This document shows, piece by piece, positions 1-8,603 of a stretch of 64,000 bases of DNA. The position numbers and the translations under genes were made by a program. The notes under the pieces are model-generated. The model was not told the origin of the DNA. It worked only from the letters and a program-made list of their open reading frames with translations, and did no database searches. Every line of letters starts with the position of its first letter. Within the stretch, counting starts at the first letter, position 1. The stretch comes from Streptomyces catenulae (GTDB lineage Bacteria > Actinomycetota > Actinomycetes > Streptomycetales > Streptomycetaceae), in contig NZ_JODY01000007.1 in NCBI RefSeq assembly GCF_000718015.1, positions 124,001-188,000 of the forward strand, written 5' to 3'.

Positions 1-5
1 TGCGG

Positions 6-2414
6 ATGACCGGGCGGGGACCTGCCCTGTGGGCGGCGGTGGCGACGCTCTGCGCGTCCTGCGCGCTGGTGCCGTTGGTCGATCCGGTCAGCTGGATGGT
101 GCAGGCGGCACTGCTGGTGGCGCTGGTGACGGCGGCGGGTGCCGGGGCGCGGCGGCTGCCGTGGCCCCGGCCGGTGGTCGTGGCGGCCCAGGTCGTGGTG
201 GCGGTGTTGACGCTGACCGCGCTGTACGCGGGCGGGCAGGCGCTGCTCGGGGTGGTGCCGGGCCCGGACGCCGTCGCGGAGCTGGTCCGCCTCGGGCGGT
301 CCGGGGTCGCGGATGTGAGCCGGTACGCCAGTCCGGCGCCGCTCACCCCGGGCATCCGGCTGCTGCTGGTCGGCGGCGTGACGCTGGTCGGCCTGGTCGT
401 GGACGCGCTGGCGGTCACCTACCGCAGCGCCGCGCCCGCCGGGCTGCCGCTGCTGGCGCTCTACTCGGTGGCCGCGGGGCTGACCACGGGCGGCACGGGC
501 TGGCTGTGGTTCCTGATCTCCGCCGCGGGCTATCTGCTGCTCCTGCTGGCCGAGGGCCGCGACCGGCTGTCGCGGTGGGGCCGGGTCTTCGGCGGCACGA
601 CCGGCCGGGTCCCCCGCTGGTGGCCGCGGCGCGGGAAGGCGGCGTCCGGGCCCGCTCCGGCGCCGGTGCGGCACGGGCGGCGGATCGGCGCGCTGGCGCT
701 CGGCGTCGCCGTCGCCGTCCCCGCCGCGCTGCCGTCGCTGGGCACCGGGCTGCTCGGCACGGGCGGCCGGGACGGCGGCTCCGGCGGCGGCACCATCTCG
801 GCCGTCAACCCGCTGGTCTCCCTCCAGAACAGCCTCAACCAACCCGAGGACAAGGAGGTCCTCAACTACCGCACCACGGCGGGCGACACCCGCGATCTGT
901 ATCTGCGGATCGTGGCGCTCGACCAGTTCGACGGCACCGCCTGGAAGCCGTCCGAGCGGACGGTGACCGACGTCCCCGAGCAGCTGCCGCGGCCCGCGGG
1001 CCTCTCCCCGGAGGTCGCCACCACCCAGGTCAACACCTCGATCTCGACCGCCGAGTGGTACGGCCAGAACTGGCTGCCGATGCCGTTCCCGGCGTCCCGG
1101 GTCGGCATCGCCGGGCGGTGGCGCTTCGAGGAGCAGGGCCGCACCCTGGTCGGCGACCGCGGCCAGAACACCCGTGGCCTGCAGTACCAGGTGGAGAGCC
1201 TGCGGGTGCGGCCCACGGCCCGGCAGCTCGCCGAGGCCCCGCCGCCGCCCGCCGCACTGCGCCGCGAGTACACCCGGGTCCCCGCCGAACTGCCGCCCGT
1301 GGTCGCGGCGACGGCCCGCAAGGTCACCCGCGGCGCGGCCACCCCGTACGCCAAGGCCGTCAAGCTCCAGGACTGGTTCGCGACCGACGGCGGCTTCCGC
1401 TACGACACCGAGGTCCGGGCGGGCAGCGGCGTGAAGGCCATCGCGCGGTTCCTGGAGCAGAAGGAGGGCTTCTGCGTCCACTTCTCGTTCTCGATGGCCG
1501 CGATGGCGCGCACCCTGGGCATCCCGGCGCGGGTCGCCGTCGGTTTCACCCCGGGCACCAAGCAGCCCGACGGTACGACCTCGGTCGGCCTGCGCGACGC
1601 CCACGCCTGGCCCGAGCTGTACTTCGAGGGGGTCGGCTGGACACGCTTCGAGCCCACGCCGAGCCGCGGCAACATCCCCGAGTACGCGCTGCCGGACACC
1701 TCCCAGGAGCACACACCGGGCTCCCCCGCGCAGGAGCCGACCCGGCCCACGACGCCGACCGGCGGCCCGCGTCCGGATCCGACCTGCGGCCCCGACCGGC
1801 GCACGGGCGCCACGGACTGCACGGCGGCGGCGCCCACGGCCCAGGACCCGGGCGCGCCGGGCGGCGGCCCGCCCGTCCTCGCCGCCGTCGGCCTCACCCT
1901 GGGCGGTCTGCTGCTGCTCTCGGGGGCCGCGCTCCCGGCGCTCTGGCGCCGTCGCCTCCGGAACCGGCGGCTCTCCGCCGAGGGCCCGGCGGCCGTCCTG
2001 GATGCCTGGCAGGAGCTGACCGACACCGCCCGTGACCTGGGCATCGCACCGGACGGGGCGCTCACCCCGCGCCGCACGGCCGTCCGGCTGACCGATGCCG
2101 CCGCGCTGCCGCCCGAGGCCGCCGAGGCCGTGCACCGGGTGGCCGGTGCGGTCGAGGAGTCCCTGTACGCGCCACGGCCGCGGCCCGCGCCACAGGTGGC
2201 CGCGGACGTCCGCGTGGTCTGCGCGGCACTGCGCGCGCAGGCGTCCCGCGGGGCGCGCTGGCGTGCGGACCTGGCGCCCCGTTCCACGGACCGGCAGGTC
2301 AGGGCGTACGCGGCCCGGTGGGCGGCGTTCCGCCACCGCCACGCCTCCGGCCGCACCGCCACCGCCGTACGCCGCCTCACCGCCGCGCTGCAACCGGGCA
2401 GCCGACGGACCTGA
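6..2414 (+). CDS. TgpA-like transglutaminase-domain membrane protein (DUF3488)
   Basis: Large polytopic membrane protein with an extracytoplasmic transglutaminase-like domain, of the family found beside MoxR-type ATPase and DUF58 genes. The first ~240 residues contain about six hydrophobic helices. The transglutaminase core lies near residues 440-560, with the catalytic Cys in GFCVHFS (C490) and His in DAHAW (H533), followed by FEPTP. A Pro/Thr-rich linker precedes a further membrane helix near residues 622-648 and a cytoplasmic tail of ~150 residues. The ATG lies in an ATGA overlap with a TGA at 7-9, which is in frame with the first bases of the window, so an upstream gene (expected: DUF58) probably ends here and is translationally coupled. 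The substrate is unknown; a protease or crosslinking role is inferred from the family only. Confidence 0.9.
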   Translation: MTGRGPALWAAVATLCASCALVPLVDPVSWMVQAALLVALVTAAGAGARRLPWPRPVVVAAQVVVAVLTLTALYAGGQALLGVVPGPDAVAELVRLGRSGVADVSRYASPAPLTPGIRLLLVGGVTLVGLVVDALAVTYRSAAPAGLPLLALYSVAAGLTTGGTGWLWFLISAAGYLLLLLAEGRDRLSRWGRVFGGTTGRVPRWWPRRGKAASGPAPAPVRHGRRIGALALGVAVAVPAALPSLGTGLLGTGGRDGGSGGGTISAVNPLVSLQNSLNQPEDKEVLNYRTTAGDTRDLYLRIVALDQFDGTAWKPSERTVTDVPEQLPRPAGLSPEVATTQVNTSISTAEWYGQNWLPMPFPASRVGIAGRWRFEEQGRTLVGDRGQNTRGLQYQVESLRVRPTARQLAEAPPPPAALRREYTRVPAELPPVVAATARKVTRGAATPYAKAVKLQDWFATDGGFRYDTEVRAGSGVKAIARFLEQKEGFCVHFSFSMAAMARTLGIPARVAVGFTPGTKQPDGTTSVGLRDAHAWPELYFEGVGWTRFEPTPSRGNIPEYALPDTSQEHTPGSPAQEPTRPTTPTGGPRPDPTCGPDRRTGATDCTAAAPTAQDPGAPGGGPPVLAAVGLTLGGLLLLSGAALPALWRRRLRNRRLSAEGPAAVLDAWQELTDTARDLGIAPDGALTPRRTAVRLTDAAALPPEAAEAVHRVAGAVEESLYAPRPRPAPQVAADVRVVCAALRAQASRGARWRADLAPRSTDRQVRAYAARWAAFRHRHASGRTATAVRRLTAALQPGSRRT

Positions 2415-2425
2415 GGCATACGGAA

Positions 2426-2461
2426 CCGCCGTACGCCGGGCCGGGGCCGGGCGTACGGCGG
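2426..2461 (+). terminator. Hairpin after the transglutaminase gene
   Basis: An 11-bp perfect inverted repeat (2426-2436 with 2451-2461, arms CCGCCGTACGC/GCGTACGGCGG) begins 12 nt after the stop codon of the transglutaminase gene. There is no U-run, as is usual for Streptomyces terminators. Confidence 0.6.
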
Positions 2462-2690
2462 CGAGGCGGGGGCGTACCGGGCTGTGTGGCCGCGCTGCCC
2501 GGTACGCGCAGGCAACGGCGTCGGCGCCGGGCGCAGGGACCGGACCGTGTGGCAGAACGGCCGTCCGCGCGGGCCCGGCGCACGCGGTGGGCACAGAACC
2601 GCACCCGCTCGGACCGGGCCAGCCCCGCCCCGGTCCGCGTACCAGTTCCGCTCCCGGTCCCGCCCAGGCCAACCGCGACTCCACGCAACT

Positions 2691-2723
2691 GACGGGGCCG
2701 CCCGACACTCGGGCGGCCCCGTC
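2691..2723 (-). terminator. Strong bidirectional hairpin after DUF3040
   Basis: A 14-bp perfect stem (2691-2704 with 2710-2723, arm GACGGGGCCGCCCG) encloses a 5-nt loop. It lies about 60 nt past the DUF3040 stop on the minus strand and could stop transcription from both directions. Confidence 0.7.
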
Positions 2724-2782
2724 AAAGGCTTCGGTGTGCTGTCCGGCTCCGGGAGCCGTTCAGGGCCGGGGGCGGCGCGGGC

Positions 2783-3202
2783 TCAGTGGCCCTGCTCGTC
2801 GCGGCGGCGCTGCCAGCGGTCCTCGATGCGGTTCATCATCGAGCGGCGGCCGCCGGACTGGCGCCGTGCCGGCGCTCCGCCCGCCCTGCCGCGCTTCCCC
2901 TGGGCCGCGCCGGGCTGCTGTTCGCCGGGCTTGGGGGCCTTGCGCCAGCCGGTGACCGCGAGGACGGCGCAGCCGAGCATCACCAGGAAGCCGACGACGC
3001 TGATCCAGATCTGCTGGGCGACCATGCCGGCCATGAGCAGGCCGATACCGACCAGAAAGCCGACGACCGCTTGGTAGACCCGTCGCCGGGTGTACGTGCG
3101 CAGCCCGCTTCCCTCAAGCGCTGTCGCGAACTTGGGATCTTCGGCGTACAGCGCTCGCTCCATTTGCTCGAGCATGCGCTGCTCGTGCTCCGAGAGCGGC
3201 AC
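2783..3202 (-). CDS. DUF3040 domain membrane protein
   Basis: Small actinobacterial membrane protein of 139 residues. The N-terminus MPLSEHEQRMLEQMERAL followed by YAEDPKFATAL is the recognisable DUF3040 signature. Two adjacent hydrophobic helices (about residues 42-87) are followed by a basic Arg/Gly/Pro-rich cytoplasmic tail ending in an amphipathic RIEDRWQRRRDEQGH segment. No enzymatic motif is visible and the function is unknown. It is monocistronic, facing the transglutaminase gene, with terminator-like hairpins between them. Confidence 0.9.
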   Translation of the reverse strand: MPLSEHEQRMLEQMERALYAEDPKFATALEGSGLRTYTRRRVYQAVVGFLVGIGLLMAGMVAQQIWISVVGFLVMLGCAVLAVTGWRKAPKPGEQQPGAAQGKRGRAGGAPARRQSGGRRSMMNRIEDRWQRRRDEQGH

Positions 3203-3458
3203 GGAGTCCTCCTACTCGTCGGTCGCGGGGGCGACCGGGTGCGGCCCTTTCAGGATAGGCAGGGATTCGCCCCCGTGAAACCCGCCCCTCTGCGCCAGTC
3301 CACTGTCCTGGCCGCCAGGGCGGCCGGTGGTGATGCTGCCTGCATTCCCCACCCGCCTATCCGTCATGCCGGAACGTCGTCCCTCGATCATACGGGGAGA
3401 AGAGGCTGATCGGGTGGGCTGTGGCCGACCGCACCCGGCGGTCGGCCACCGGTGGCGA

Positions 3459-4214
3459 TCAGCCGCGTCGGCCGAGAACGTGCAGCTGGGTGGCGACCGA
3501 GTGGAACGCGGGCTGCTCGGCGGCGGCCGCCTCCAGCTTCAGCAGCGCCTCCATCGCACCGGGCTCGGTGTCGACGAGCACCCCCGGGACGAGGTCGGCG
3601 AAGACCCGCACCCCGTGCACCGCGCCGACCTGCAACCCGGCGCCGGTGACCAGCCCGGACAGCTGATCGGCGGTGAAGCGGCGGGGCACCGGGTCGCCCT
3701 CGCCCCAGCGCCCGGCCGGGTCGGTGAGGGCCTGGTGGGCCTCGGTGAAGTGTCCGGCGAGGGCGCGGGCCAGCACGGCGCCGCCGAGACCGGCCGCGAG
3801 AAGGCTCAGGGTGCCGGACTCGCGCAGCGCGGCGACGACGTTGCGGACGCCCTCGGCCGGGTCGTCGACGTACTCCAGGACACCGTGGCACAACACGGCG
3901 TCGAAGCCGCCTCGCTCGACGACGTCGAAGAGCCCGTGGGCGTCGCCCTGGACGGCCCGTACCCGGTCGGCGACGCCCGCCTCGGCGGCACGGCGCTCCA
4001 GGGCGAACAGGGCGTTGGGGCTCGGGTCGACGACGGTGACGCGGTGGCCGAGGCGGGCGACCGGCACGGCGAAGTTGCCGGTGCCGCCGCCGGTGTCGAG
4101 GACGTCGAGGACTTCGCGCCCGGCAGCCTCGGCCCGGCGCTCCAGGGCGTCCTTGAGAACCTCCCAGACCACGGCGGTACGAAGGGATGCGCGCGGGCGC
4201 AGCGGGTCAGACAC
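3459..4214 (-). CDS. Class I SAM-dependent methyltransferase
   Basis: Rossmann-fold methyltransferase of 251 residues. Motif I is DTGGGTGNFAVPVARLG near residues 40-56, followed by the acidic loop VVDPSPNA at the end of strand 2 and the motif III/IV region ALCHGVLEYVDDPAEG, typical of the UbiE/Methyltransf_11 group. The GTG start at 4214 is chosen because an AGGAG sits ten bases upstream; an in-frame ATG 30 nt further upstream lacks a ribosome site. In other Streptomyces a homologue lies beside the same HEPN-type gene. The substrate (small molecule, lipid or tRNA) cannot be told from sequence. Confidence 0.88.
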   Translation of the reverse strand: MSDPLRPRASLRTAVVWEVLKDALERRAEAAGREVLDVLDTGGGTGNFAVPVARLGHRVTVVDPSPNALFALERRAAEAGVADRVRAVQGDAHGLFDVVERGGFDAVLCHGVLEYVDDPAEGVRNVVAALRESGTLSLLAAGLGGAVLARALAGHFTEAHQALTDPAGRWGEGDPVPRRFTADQLSGLVTGAGLQVGAVHGVRVFADLVPGVLVDTEPGAMEALLKLEAAAAEQPAFHSVATQLHVLGRRG

Positions 4215-4478
4215 GGCGGGTGGCTCCTCGGAGGGGCAGAACAACTAGGCGCCCACCACCCTATTGCGTCGCGCACCGTCCGCGGTCTGCGGCGCCACCT
4301 GCGGCTTCCGTGACGTCCACGGCTTCCGCCGCACCCGGGCCCGGCACGGCGGAGCCGAGGACGGCAACCGGAGCCGCCGGGCGGCGACGGGCCTCGCGCC
4401 CGCACACGGGGTGCGGGCACGGAGCCCGGCCGCCGCCCGGCCGGACGCGGGCACCCGGCCCGCGTACCGTCCGCCCGG

Positions 4479-4964
4479 TCACCCCGCCCGCTGCTCCGGC
4501 AGGGACGGCTGGAGCAGCAGCATGCGTTCGACGAGGCGGTGGAAGTGGGCGGCGGCGCGGACGAGGTCGTCGGCGTCCCGTCGGTCGGCCGCGCCGGGTA
4601 TGCCGGCCTCGGCCCGGGCCCGGCGCCCGGCACCGGCGGCGAAGAGGGCGCTCCACTCGGTCAGTTCCGGTGCGACCTCCGGGAGGACGTCCCAGGCGCT
4701 GCGGATGCGGCGGCGCCGGTGCGGGGTGGTCTCGGGCCTGCCGCGGACGGCCAGCACCGCGGCGGCGGTGCGCAGCGCGGCGAGGTGGGCGGTGGCGAAG
4801 CGCTCGTTCGGGGACTGCAGGGTTTCGGCTTCGGTGAGGCCCTGACGGGCCTGGGTGAGCAGGGTGAGGGCGGCGGGTGGCGCTGCCGAACGCCGCAGAA
4901 CGGGGTGGACATCGCTCGGGGGACCGTACGCAGCGGAGCTGCCCGTTGCGGGACGAGCTGCCAT
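4479..4964 (-). CDS. SAV_6107-family HEPN domain protein
   Basis: Protein of 161 residues that is mostly helical, with the pattern ARQGLTEAETLQSPNERFATAHLAALRTAAA (in several conserved blocks) typical of the actinobacterial SAV_6107 HEPN family. HEPN domains are often nucleases with an RxxxxH motif; here I see the segment AAAHFHRLVERM near the C-terminus but no convincing catalytic RxxxxH, so an RNase role is not claimed. The ATG at 4964 has a GGAGG six bases upstream; a longer frame starting at 5021 lacks one. No cognate nucleotidyltransferase (MNT) is adjacent, so it does not look like a toxin-antitoxin pair. Confidence 0.82.
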   Translation of the reverse strand: MAARPATGSSAAYGPPSDVHPVLRRSAAPPAALTLLTQARQGLTEAETLQSPNERFATAHLAALRTAAAVLAVRGRPETTPHRRRRIRSAWDVLPEVAPELTEWSALFAAGAGRRARAEAGIPGAADRRDADDLVRAAAHFHRLVERMLLLQPSLPEQRAG

Positions 4965-5196
4965 GACGAACCTCCAGTCGTCGCAGACCGGTTCGGAACC
5001 GTTGCCCCCATCCTGCGGCACACCACTGACAATCGGCCCTGACCTGGTCTTTCACGGAGAAGTGCGGCGCCAGGCACGCAATTCGCCCGCCGGTCGCCGC
5101 ACTCCGGCGCCGCCGACCGGGCGGGCGCGGCGCGGAGCGGCGTCCCGGGCTGTGCCCTGGCGCGGGCAGGGGCCGCGGACCGGCACAATCACCTGC

Positions 5197-5811
5197 ATGG
5201 ACAGCTCCCACTCACGCCGCGACACCACCCGGCGCAAGCTCTTCGACGCCGCGGTCACCCTCATCGCCGAACAGGGCTTCTCCTCCACCACGGTGGACGA
5301 GATCGCCGAGCGGGCGGGGGTCGCGAAGGGCACGGTCTACTACAACTTCGCGAGCAAGAACGTTCTCTTCGAGGAACTGCTGCGGCACGGCATCGAACTG
5401 CTGGCGGCCTCCCTCCAGGAGGCGGCCGAGAAGGTGACCGACCGCGGCGGCTCCCGTATCGACGCGCTGGACGCGATGATCCGCGCCGGTCTGGACTTCA
5501 TCTCCCGCTACCCGGCGCTCACCCAGCTCTACGTGGCCGAACTGTGGCGCACCAACCGGGCCTGGCAGTCCACCTTGATGGTGGTGCGCCAACGGGCCGT
5601 GGCCGTGGTGGAGGGCGTGCTCCAGGAGGCGGTCGCCGGGGGCGAGCTGAGCGAGGAGATCGATGTGCCGCTGACCGCGTCGGCGCTGTTCGGCATGGTG
5701 CTGGTGGCGGCGCTGGACTGGCAGTCGTACCAGCCGGACCGCTCCCTGGACGAGGTGCACGCGGCGCTGTCCCGGCTGCTCCAGGGGCGGGTGAGCGGCC
5801 ACCGCGGCTGA
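5197..5811 (+). CDS. TetR/AcrR-family transcriptional regulator
   Basis: Regulator of 204 residues. The N-terminal helix-turn-helix spans about residues 10-58 (RRKLFDAAVTLIAEQGFSST, TVDEIAERAGVAKGTVYYNF), the canonical TetR pattern with recognition helix TVYYNFASK. The C-terminal ligand-binding domain resembles the TetR_C_33/YcdC-like helical type. The ATG at 5197 is followed immediately by the conserved region; the reading frame open upstream to 4855 is not supported. The gene is divergent from the HEPN gene across a 232-nt gap. No efflux or enzyme gene follows, so the target is unknown. Confidence 0.9.
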   Translation: MDSSHSRRDTTRRKLFDAAVTLIAEQGFSSTTVDEIAERAGVAKGTVYYNFASKNVLFEELLRHGIELLAASLQEAAEKVTDRGGSRIDALDAMIRAGLDFISRYPALTQLYVAELWRTNRAWQSTLMVVRQRAVAVVEGVLQEAVAGGELSEEIDVPLTASALFGMVLVAALDWQSYQPDRSLDEVHAALSRLLQGRVSGHRG

Positions 5812-6239
5812 GCAACGGCCCGAAAAGGCCACCGTCCGGCGGGCGTTGACCGGGCGCGCCACCCGTGGTGCGCGGCCCGTGATGCGTCGCCGGGAACCGT
5901 ACCGCCCGGGGAGCCGCGGTTCACCGCCCTCCCCTGGGCCGGAACGCGGAAAGCGCGCTGCCCTGGCACGGATCGTTCCCCCACCGATCCGACCAGGGCA
6001 GCGCTTCCCCCGTATCCCCCGTGCTTCCCCCGTTTTCCCCCGTGCTTCCCCCGTCACGTCCGGGATGCCGCGCCGCTCCGCCGCCCCGTGCCGGCGGTGC
6101 GGCGCCGCGTCCCTTCGGTGCACCCCACTCTGTCGTTCCGGCAGGGTGCGGCCCATCCGCGTACCTACTCATCTCACCGTCTGAGTACGCGTACTCACCC
6201 GTGAGCACCCCGTCCCCGTGCTGCTCTACGATCTCCGGC
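5812..6239. other. Non-coding gap with C-rich repeats and a palindrome
   Basis: This 428-nt stretch between the TetR gene and the DUF4126 gene includes a C-rich block (6004-6056) in which CCCCCGT occurs five times and GTGCTTCCCCCGT twice, and the palindrome at 6182-6197. Frames across it are Pro/Arg-rich without a ribosome site. I see no gene. Confidence 0.5.
6182..6197. promoter_or_regulatory. Perfect 16-bp palindrome, candidate operator
   Basis: TGAGTACGCGTACTCA is a perfect palindrome 42 nt before the DUF4126 start. Related half-sites flank it: ACTCA at 6165-6169 and GTGAGCAC just downstream. The position suggests a dimeric repressor or activator site for the DUF4126 gene. The regulator is unknown; the nearby TetR gene is a possible but unproven candidate. 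Confidence 0.4.
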
Positions 6240-6860
6240 ATGTCCGTACTCCCGTTGGTGTTCATCAGTGGCTGGGCGAGCGGGATCAACGCCTACGCCG
6301 TCGTGCTGCTCCTCGGTCTGCTCGGCGCCACCGGCGTCACCGACGAGGTGCCGGACGCACTGCAGCGGCCCGATGTGCTGATCGCCGCCGCGGTGCTCTT
6401 CCTCTTCGAGGCCGTCGCCGACAAGGTCCCGTACGTGGACTCCGTCTGGGACGCCGTGCACACCGTCGTCCGGCCCGTCGCGGGCGGTGTCGTGGCGGCG
6501 CTGCTGGCCGGGCACGACGGGTCGCTGCCGCAGCTGGCGGCGGGCGCGGTCGGCGGTTCCACGGCGCTGCTGAGCCACCTCGTCAAGGCGGGGACGCGGA
6601 TCGCGGTCAACACCTCACCGGAACCGGCGAGCAACATCGTGGTGAGCGCCGTCGAGGACCTCGGGGTCGCCGCGCTGATCGCGTTCGCGGTGTTCCATCC
6701 GGTCATCGCCGCCGTCATCGCCGCCACGCTGCTGCTGGCCGGGCTGGCGCTGGTGATCCTGCTCTGGTCGCGGATCCGCCGCTATCTGCGACGGCGGCGC
6801 GAACGCCGTGCGGCGAAGCGGCCCGCGGCAGCCGCGGAGGCGGGTCCGGTCCCGCGCTGA
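6240..6860 (+). CDS. DUF4126 domain integral membrane protein
   Basis: Hydrophobic protein of 206 residues with the DUF4126 signature (VFISGWASGINAYAVVLLLG at residues 7-26; AVADKVPYVDSVWDAVHT; GSTALLSHLVKAGTRIAVNTS, here given in separate conserved blocks). About five membrane helices are visible, with a C-terminal basic stretch (RRYLRRRRERRAAKR). The family is widespread, with unknown function and possibly transport-like architecture. ATG 6240 is supported by the start of similarity. It lies 58 nt before the flavoprotein gene and may be co-transcribed with it. Confidence 0.88.
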   Translation: MSVLPLVFISGWASGINAYAVVLLLGLLGATGVTDEVPDALQRPDVLIAAAVLFLFEAVADKVPYVDSVWDAVHTVVRPVAGGVVAALLAGHDGSLPQLAAGAVGGSTALLSHLVKAGTRIAVNTSPEPASNIVVSAVEDLGVAALIAFAVFHPVIAAVIAATLLLAGLALVILLWSRIRRYLRRRRERRAAKRPAAAAEAGPVPR

Positions 6861-6917
6861 GGCCGTCCGGCGGGCGGGGTGCGGGCGTTGTCGGTGGTGG
6901 CGGATACAGTCGCGGAC

Positions 6918-8414
6918 ATGGCACGGATTGCGGTGATCGGGGCGGGGGCGGGCGCGATGGCGGCCGCCGCGCGGCTGGCCGTCGCGGGCCACCGGGTGGT
7001 GGTCCGCGAGCGGGAGGCGACGTACGGCGGGGCGCTGGGGCGCTTCGAGCGGGAGGGGTTCGGGTTCGACACCGGGCCCGCGCTGCTGCACCTCCCCGCG
7101 GTCTACCGCGATCTCTTCCTCAAGACCGGCCGGGAGCCGCTGGAGAGCGCGCTGACGCTCACCCAGGTCGATCCCGCGAGCCGTCATGTCTTCCCGGACG
7201 GCGCCGCGGTGTCGCTGCCGAACGCCTCGCGCGGCGGCGTCCTCGCGGCGCTGGACGGCGCGTTGGGCGCGGGCGCCGGGGAGCGCTGGAGCGACGTCCT
7301 GGGGCGCGCCCGGGACGCCTGGGACGCCACCCGCAGACCGCTCCTGGAGGAGCCGCTGTGGGCGGACTGGCAGGTGCTGGGGCGCGATCCGTATCCGGCG
7401 GTGCGCCGCCGTGGTCTGTTCGGCCGCGGCAGGGGCCCGACGACGGCGACGCTCGCGGAGGTCGCCCGCCGTGAGCTGGCCGATCCGCGGCTGATCGCCC
7501 TGCTGGAGAGCCATGCCACGGCGTACGGCTTCGATCCGCGCGCCGTCCCGGCGAGCGCGGCGGTGCTGCCGTACATGGAGCAGACCTTCGGCACCTGGTA
7601 TCCGGCGGGCGGTATGCGGGCGCTGGCGGACGCGGTGTACGCGCGGTGTGTGGAGCGCGGCGTGGAGTTCCGTTTCGGGGCGCCGGTCGAGCGGATCGTG
7701 GTGGCGGACGGCCGGGCGGCGGGTGTCGTCACGGCCGACGGCGAGGTGACGGAGGCGGAGCACGTGGTCGCGGGGGTCACCCCGCAGGCGCTGGCGGGGC
7801 TGGTGCCCGGCGGGGCACCGTGGGAGGCGTCGGACGCCCCGGCCGGTCCGCCGCCGGGTCCGGTGCCCGCCCGGATGACGGTGGCGCTGGCGCTGCGCGG
7901 CGCCCGGCCGGACGGCACCGCGCACCGCACCGTGGTGCACACCGACGACCGTGCGGCGGAGCTGGCCGCGGTGTTCGGCGGCGGTGCCCCGGCGGCGCCG
8001 ACGGTGACGGTACTGCGGCCCGACGATCCGGCCACCCGCCCCGACGACGCCCATGAGGCGGTGACGCTGACGGCGACGGTGGCGGCGCCCGGTCCCGGTG
8101 GCCTCGCCGCGGACGCGGTCGAGGCGCTGGCCGAGCGGATGACGGAGCGCGCCGGGGCCGCGGTGCCGGAGCTGCGGGAGCGGCTGCTCTGGCGCGAGGC
8201 GCTGCCGCCCTCCGGCGAGGCGCTGCTGCCCGGCCCCGCGCTGGCCGGTGGTGGCGGCCGGTTCCTGCGCCCCGCCAACCGCACCCGGATACCCGGGCTG
8301 TACGCCGTCGGCGGCTGGTCGCACCCGGGCGGCGGTCCGGCGCACGCCGGGATGTCCGGGGCGATCGTCGCCGGACTGATCGTCAACGGCGACGACTGGC
8401 ACGGCTCGACCTGA
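6918..8414 (+). CDS. Phytoene-desaturase-like FAD-dependent oxidoreductase
   Basis: Flavoprotein of 498 residues of the CrtI/carotenoid isomerase-like amine-oxidase superfamily. The N-terminal dinucleotide-binding motif is VIGAGAGAMAAAARLAVAGH (residues 5-24), where the usual third Gly is Ala, followed by the FAD-ribose acidic residues VVVRERE and the GG-motif TYGGALGRF. The C-terminus has the family pattern IPGLYAVGGWSHPGGG plus HAGMSGAIVAGLI. There are no crtB or crtE genes nearby, so carotenoid synthesis should not be assumed. Start ATG 6918 lies immediately before the Rossmann strand. Confidence 0.85.
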   Translation: MARIAVIGAGAGAMAAAARLAVAGHRVVVREREATYGGALGRFEREGFGFDTGPALLHLPAVYRDLFLKTGREPLESALTLTQVDPASRHVFPDGAAVSLPNASRGGVLAALDGALGAGAGERWSDVLGRARDAWDATRRPLLEEPLWADWQVLGRDPYPAVRRRGLFGRGRGPTTATLAEVARRELADPRLIALLESHATAYGFDPRAVPASAAVLPYMEQTFGTWYPAGGMRALADAVYARCVERGVEFRFGAPVERIVVADGRAAGVVTADGEVTEAEHVVAGVTPQALAGLVPGGAPWEASDAPAGPPPGPVPARMTVALALRGARPDGTAHRTVVHTDDRAAELAAVFGGGAPAAPTVTVLRPDDPATRPDDAHEAVTLTATVAAPGPGGLAADAVEALAERMTERAGAAVPELRERLLWREALPPSGEALLPGPALAGGGGRFLRPANRTRIPGLYAVGGWSHPGGGPAHAGMSGAIVAGLIVNGDDWHGST

Positions 8415-8603
8415 GGCGTACGCGAGGCGCCCGGGCACGCCCGTGAACGGCGTGCCCGGTGGGCGACTTCGCGGGGGCGCCGCGGGGTGCGGGCGGACGG
8501 CGGGTTCCCCCTTCGCCGCGAGGCGGCGGTGCCGGGCACGGCTCGTGGGCCCGGCGGCTGCGGGCCGGGGCGAGCGGCTCCGGCCCGTGTCCTCGCGGCC
8601 GGT

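Larger units (their letters stand above)
2415..2782. other. Non-coding gap between convergent genes
   Basis: This 368-nt stretch separates the transglutaminase gene from the DUF3040 gene. It holds one hairpin at each side (2426-2461 and 2691-2723). The open frames within it are Arg/Gly/Pro-rich and show no ribosome-binding site or recognisable protein family, so I regard it as non-coding. Confidence 0.55.

Noticed and set aside
4479..4964. HEPN toxin-antitoxin module
   Set aside because: No nucleotidyltransferase antitoxin gene is adjacent and no convincing RxxxxH catalytic motif is seen.
6918..8414. Carotenoid biosynthesis cluster
   Set aside because: Only one CrtI-like flavoprotein is present; no geranylgeranyl diphosphate or phytoene synthase is nearby.
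6615..8438. 607-codon frame antisense to the phytoene-desaturase-like gene
   Set aside because: No motif or ribosome site; the sense strand has an FAD-binding Rossmann fold.
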